From JANXSS01 sp025356535 (GTDB lineage Bacteria > Pseudomonadota > Gammaproteobacteria > Burkholderiales > Burkholderiaceae_D), in the NCBI GenBank assembly GCA_043762325.1, contig JAYUMU010000154.1:1-49867 (forward strand): 49,867 nucleotides of DNA. The letters are read 5' to 3'. Below the pieces are notes generated by a model, which ran no database searches, was not told where the DNA came from, and was given only the letters and a program-made list of their open reading frames with translations. The stretch's first letter is position 1. Each line of letters begins with the position of its first letter. Shown in pieces: positions 49,771 to 49,867 of this stretch. The translations under genes and the position numbers were made by a program.

Positions 49771-49867
49771 GTTGGGAATCGCTTAAAACTGGACCACGGT
49801 TTTCATCTAAAACTGACCCACCCTATTTGCGCGTAGATTACACCGCGTCTGTGGATAAGTCTTCTGG
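49771..49867. mobile_element. Probable terminus of an IS21-family element (cut by window end)
   Basis: From TGTTGGGAATCGC at 49771 the sequence has two direct repeats, AAAACTGGACCAC (49786-49798) and AAAACTGACCCAC (49810-49822). TGTGGATAAGT follows near 49850. Multiple terminal repeats of this sort with a TG end are typical of IS21-type elements. No transposase is in the window. Confidence 0.45.

Overview
The window is GC-rich, densely coded DNA, most likely from a betaproteobacterium of the Burkholderiales (Oxalobacteraceae-like). That guess rests on the gene content (two-subunit Rieske oxygenases, a DctQM-fused TRAP transporter, the phn gene arrangement, PEP-CTERM) and on codon style; no rRNA or other marker is present. 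It holds three catabolic or nutrient blocks, separated by small housekeeping-type genes.

Block 1 (about 1-17.8 kb) looks like a sigma-54-controlled sulfonate regulon. A leftward operon encodes a two-component Rieske oxygenase (alpha, beta), a ferredoxin-type FAD reductase, a Rieske ferredoxin fused to a cyclic-nucleotide-binding-like (CNB) domain, a sulfonate/taurine-type binding protein, an ABC permease fused to a second CNB domain, two ATPases and a second permease. The last ATPase is cut by the window start. Divergent to it lies a soeABC-like molybdenum sulfite dehydrogenase. Downstream and convergent are a TauE/SafE exporter, a free-standing CNB protein, an NtrC-type response regulator and a soluble histidine kinase. 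The inferred pathway is sulfonate uptake, oxygenolytic release of sulfite, and sulfite oxidation or export. I see good GG-N10-GC (-24/-12) promoters before the oxygenase operon, before soeA and before the CNB-tauE pair. Two GTTTC-N5-GAAAC palindromes sit exactly midway between the two divergent promoters.

Block 2 (about 18-28 kb) is a second oxygenase locus. It has a phthalate-oxygenase-type Rieske protein, its FMN/2Fe-2S reductase, a class II aldolase-family protein, a TRAP transporter (DctP, fused DctQM), a secreted alpha/beta hydrolase, a GntR/FCD regulator and a flavodoxin-like protein. The motif ACTCTG-N4-CAGAGT recurs at both promoters and in front of the GntR gene.

Block 3 (about 31-47 kb) is a C-P lyase (phosphonate) locus. 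phnGHIJKLM runs leftward; a second phnM and a DUF1045-PhnN fusion run rightward; phnCDE and a PhnZ-like HD/GNAT fusion run leftward. A GGDEF-EAL protein and phoU follow. Several Pho-box-like promoters share one geometry, including one before the GGDEF-EAL gene. PhnJ has a C-terminal tail built from 12-bp repeats.

Between blocks 2 and 3 lie a HAD hydrolase, an MGDG-synthase-like glycosyltransferase and a small membrane protein. The right end has a 0.7 kb stretch without a convincing gene, an unrecognised secreted/membrane protein, a frameshifted PEP-CTERM gene behind a near-perfect sigma-54 promoter, and what looks like the terminus of an IS21-family element.
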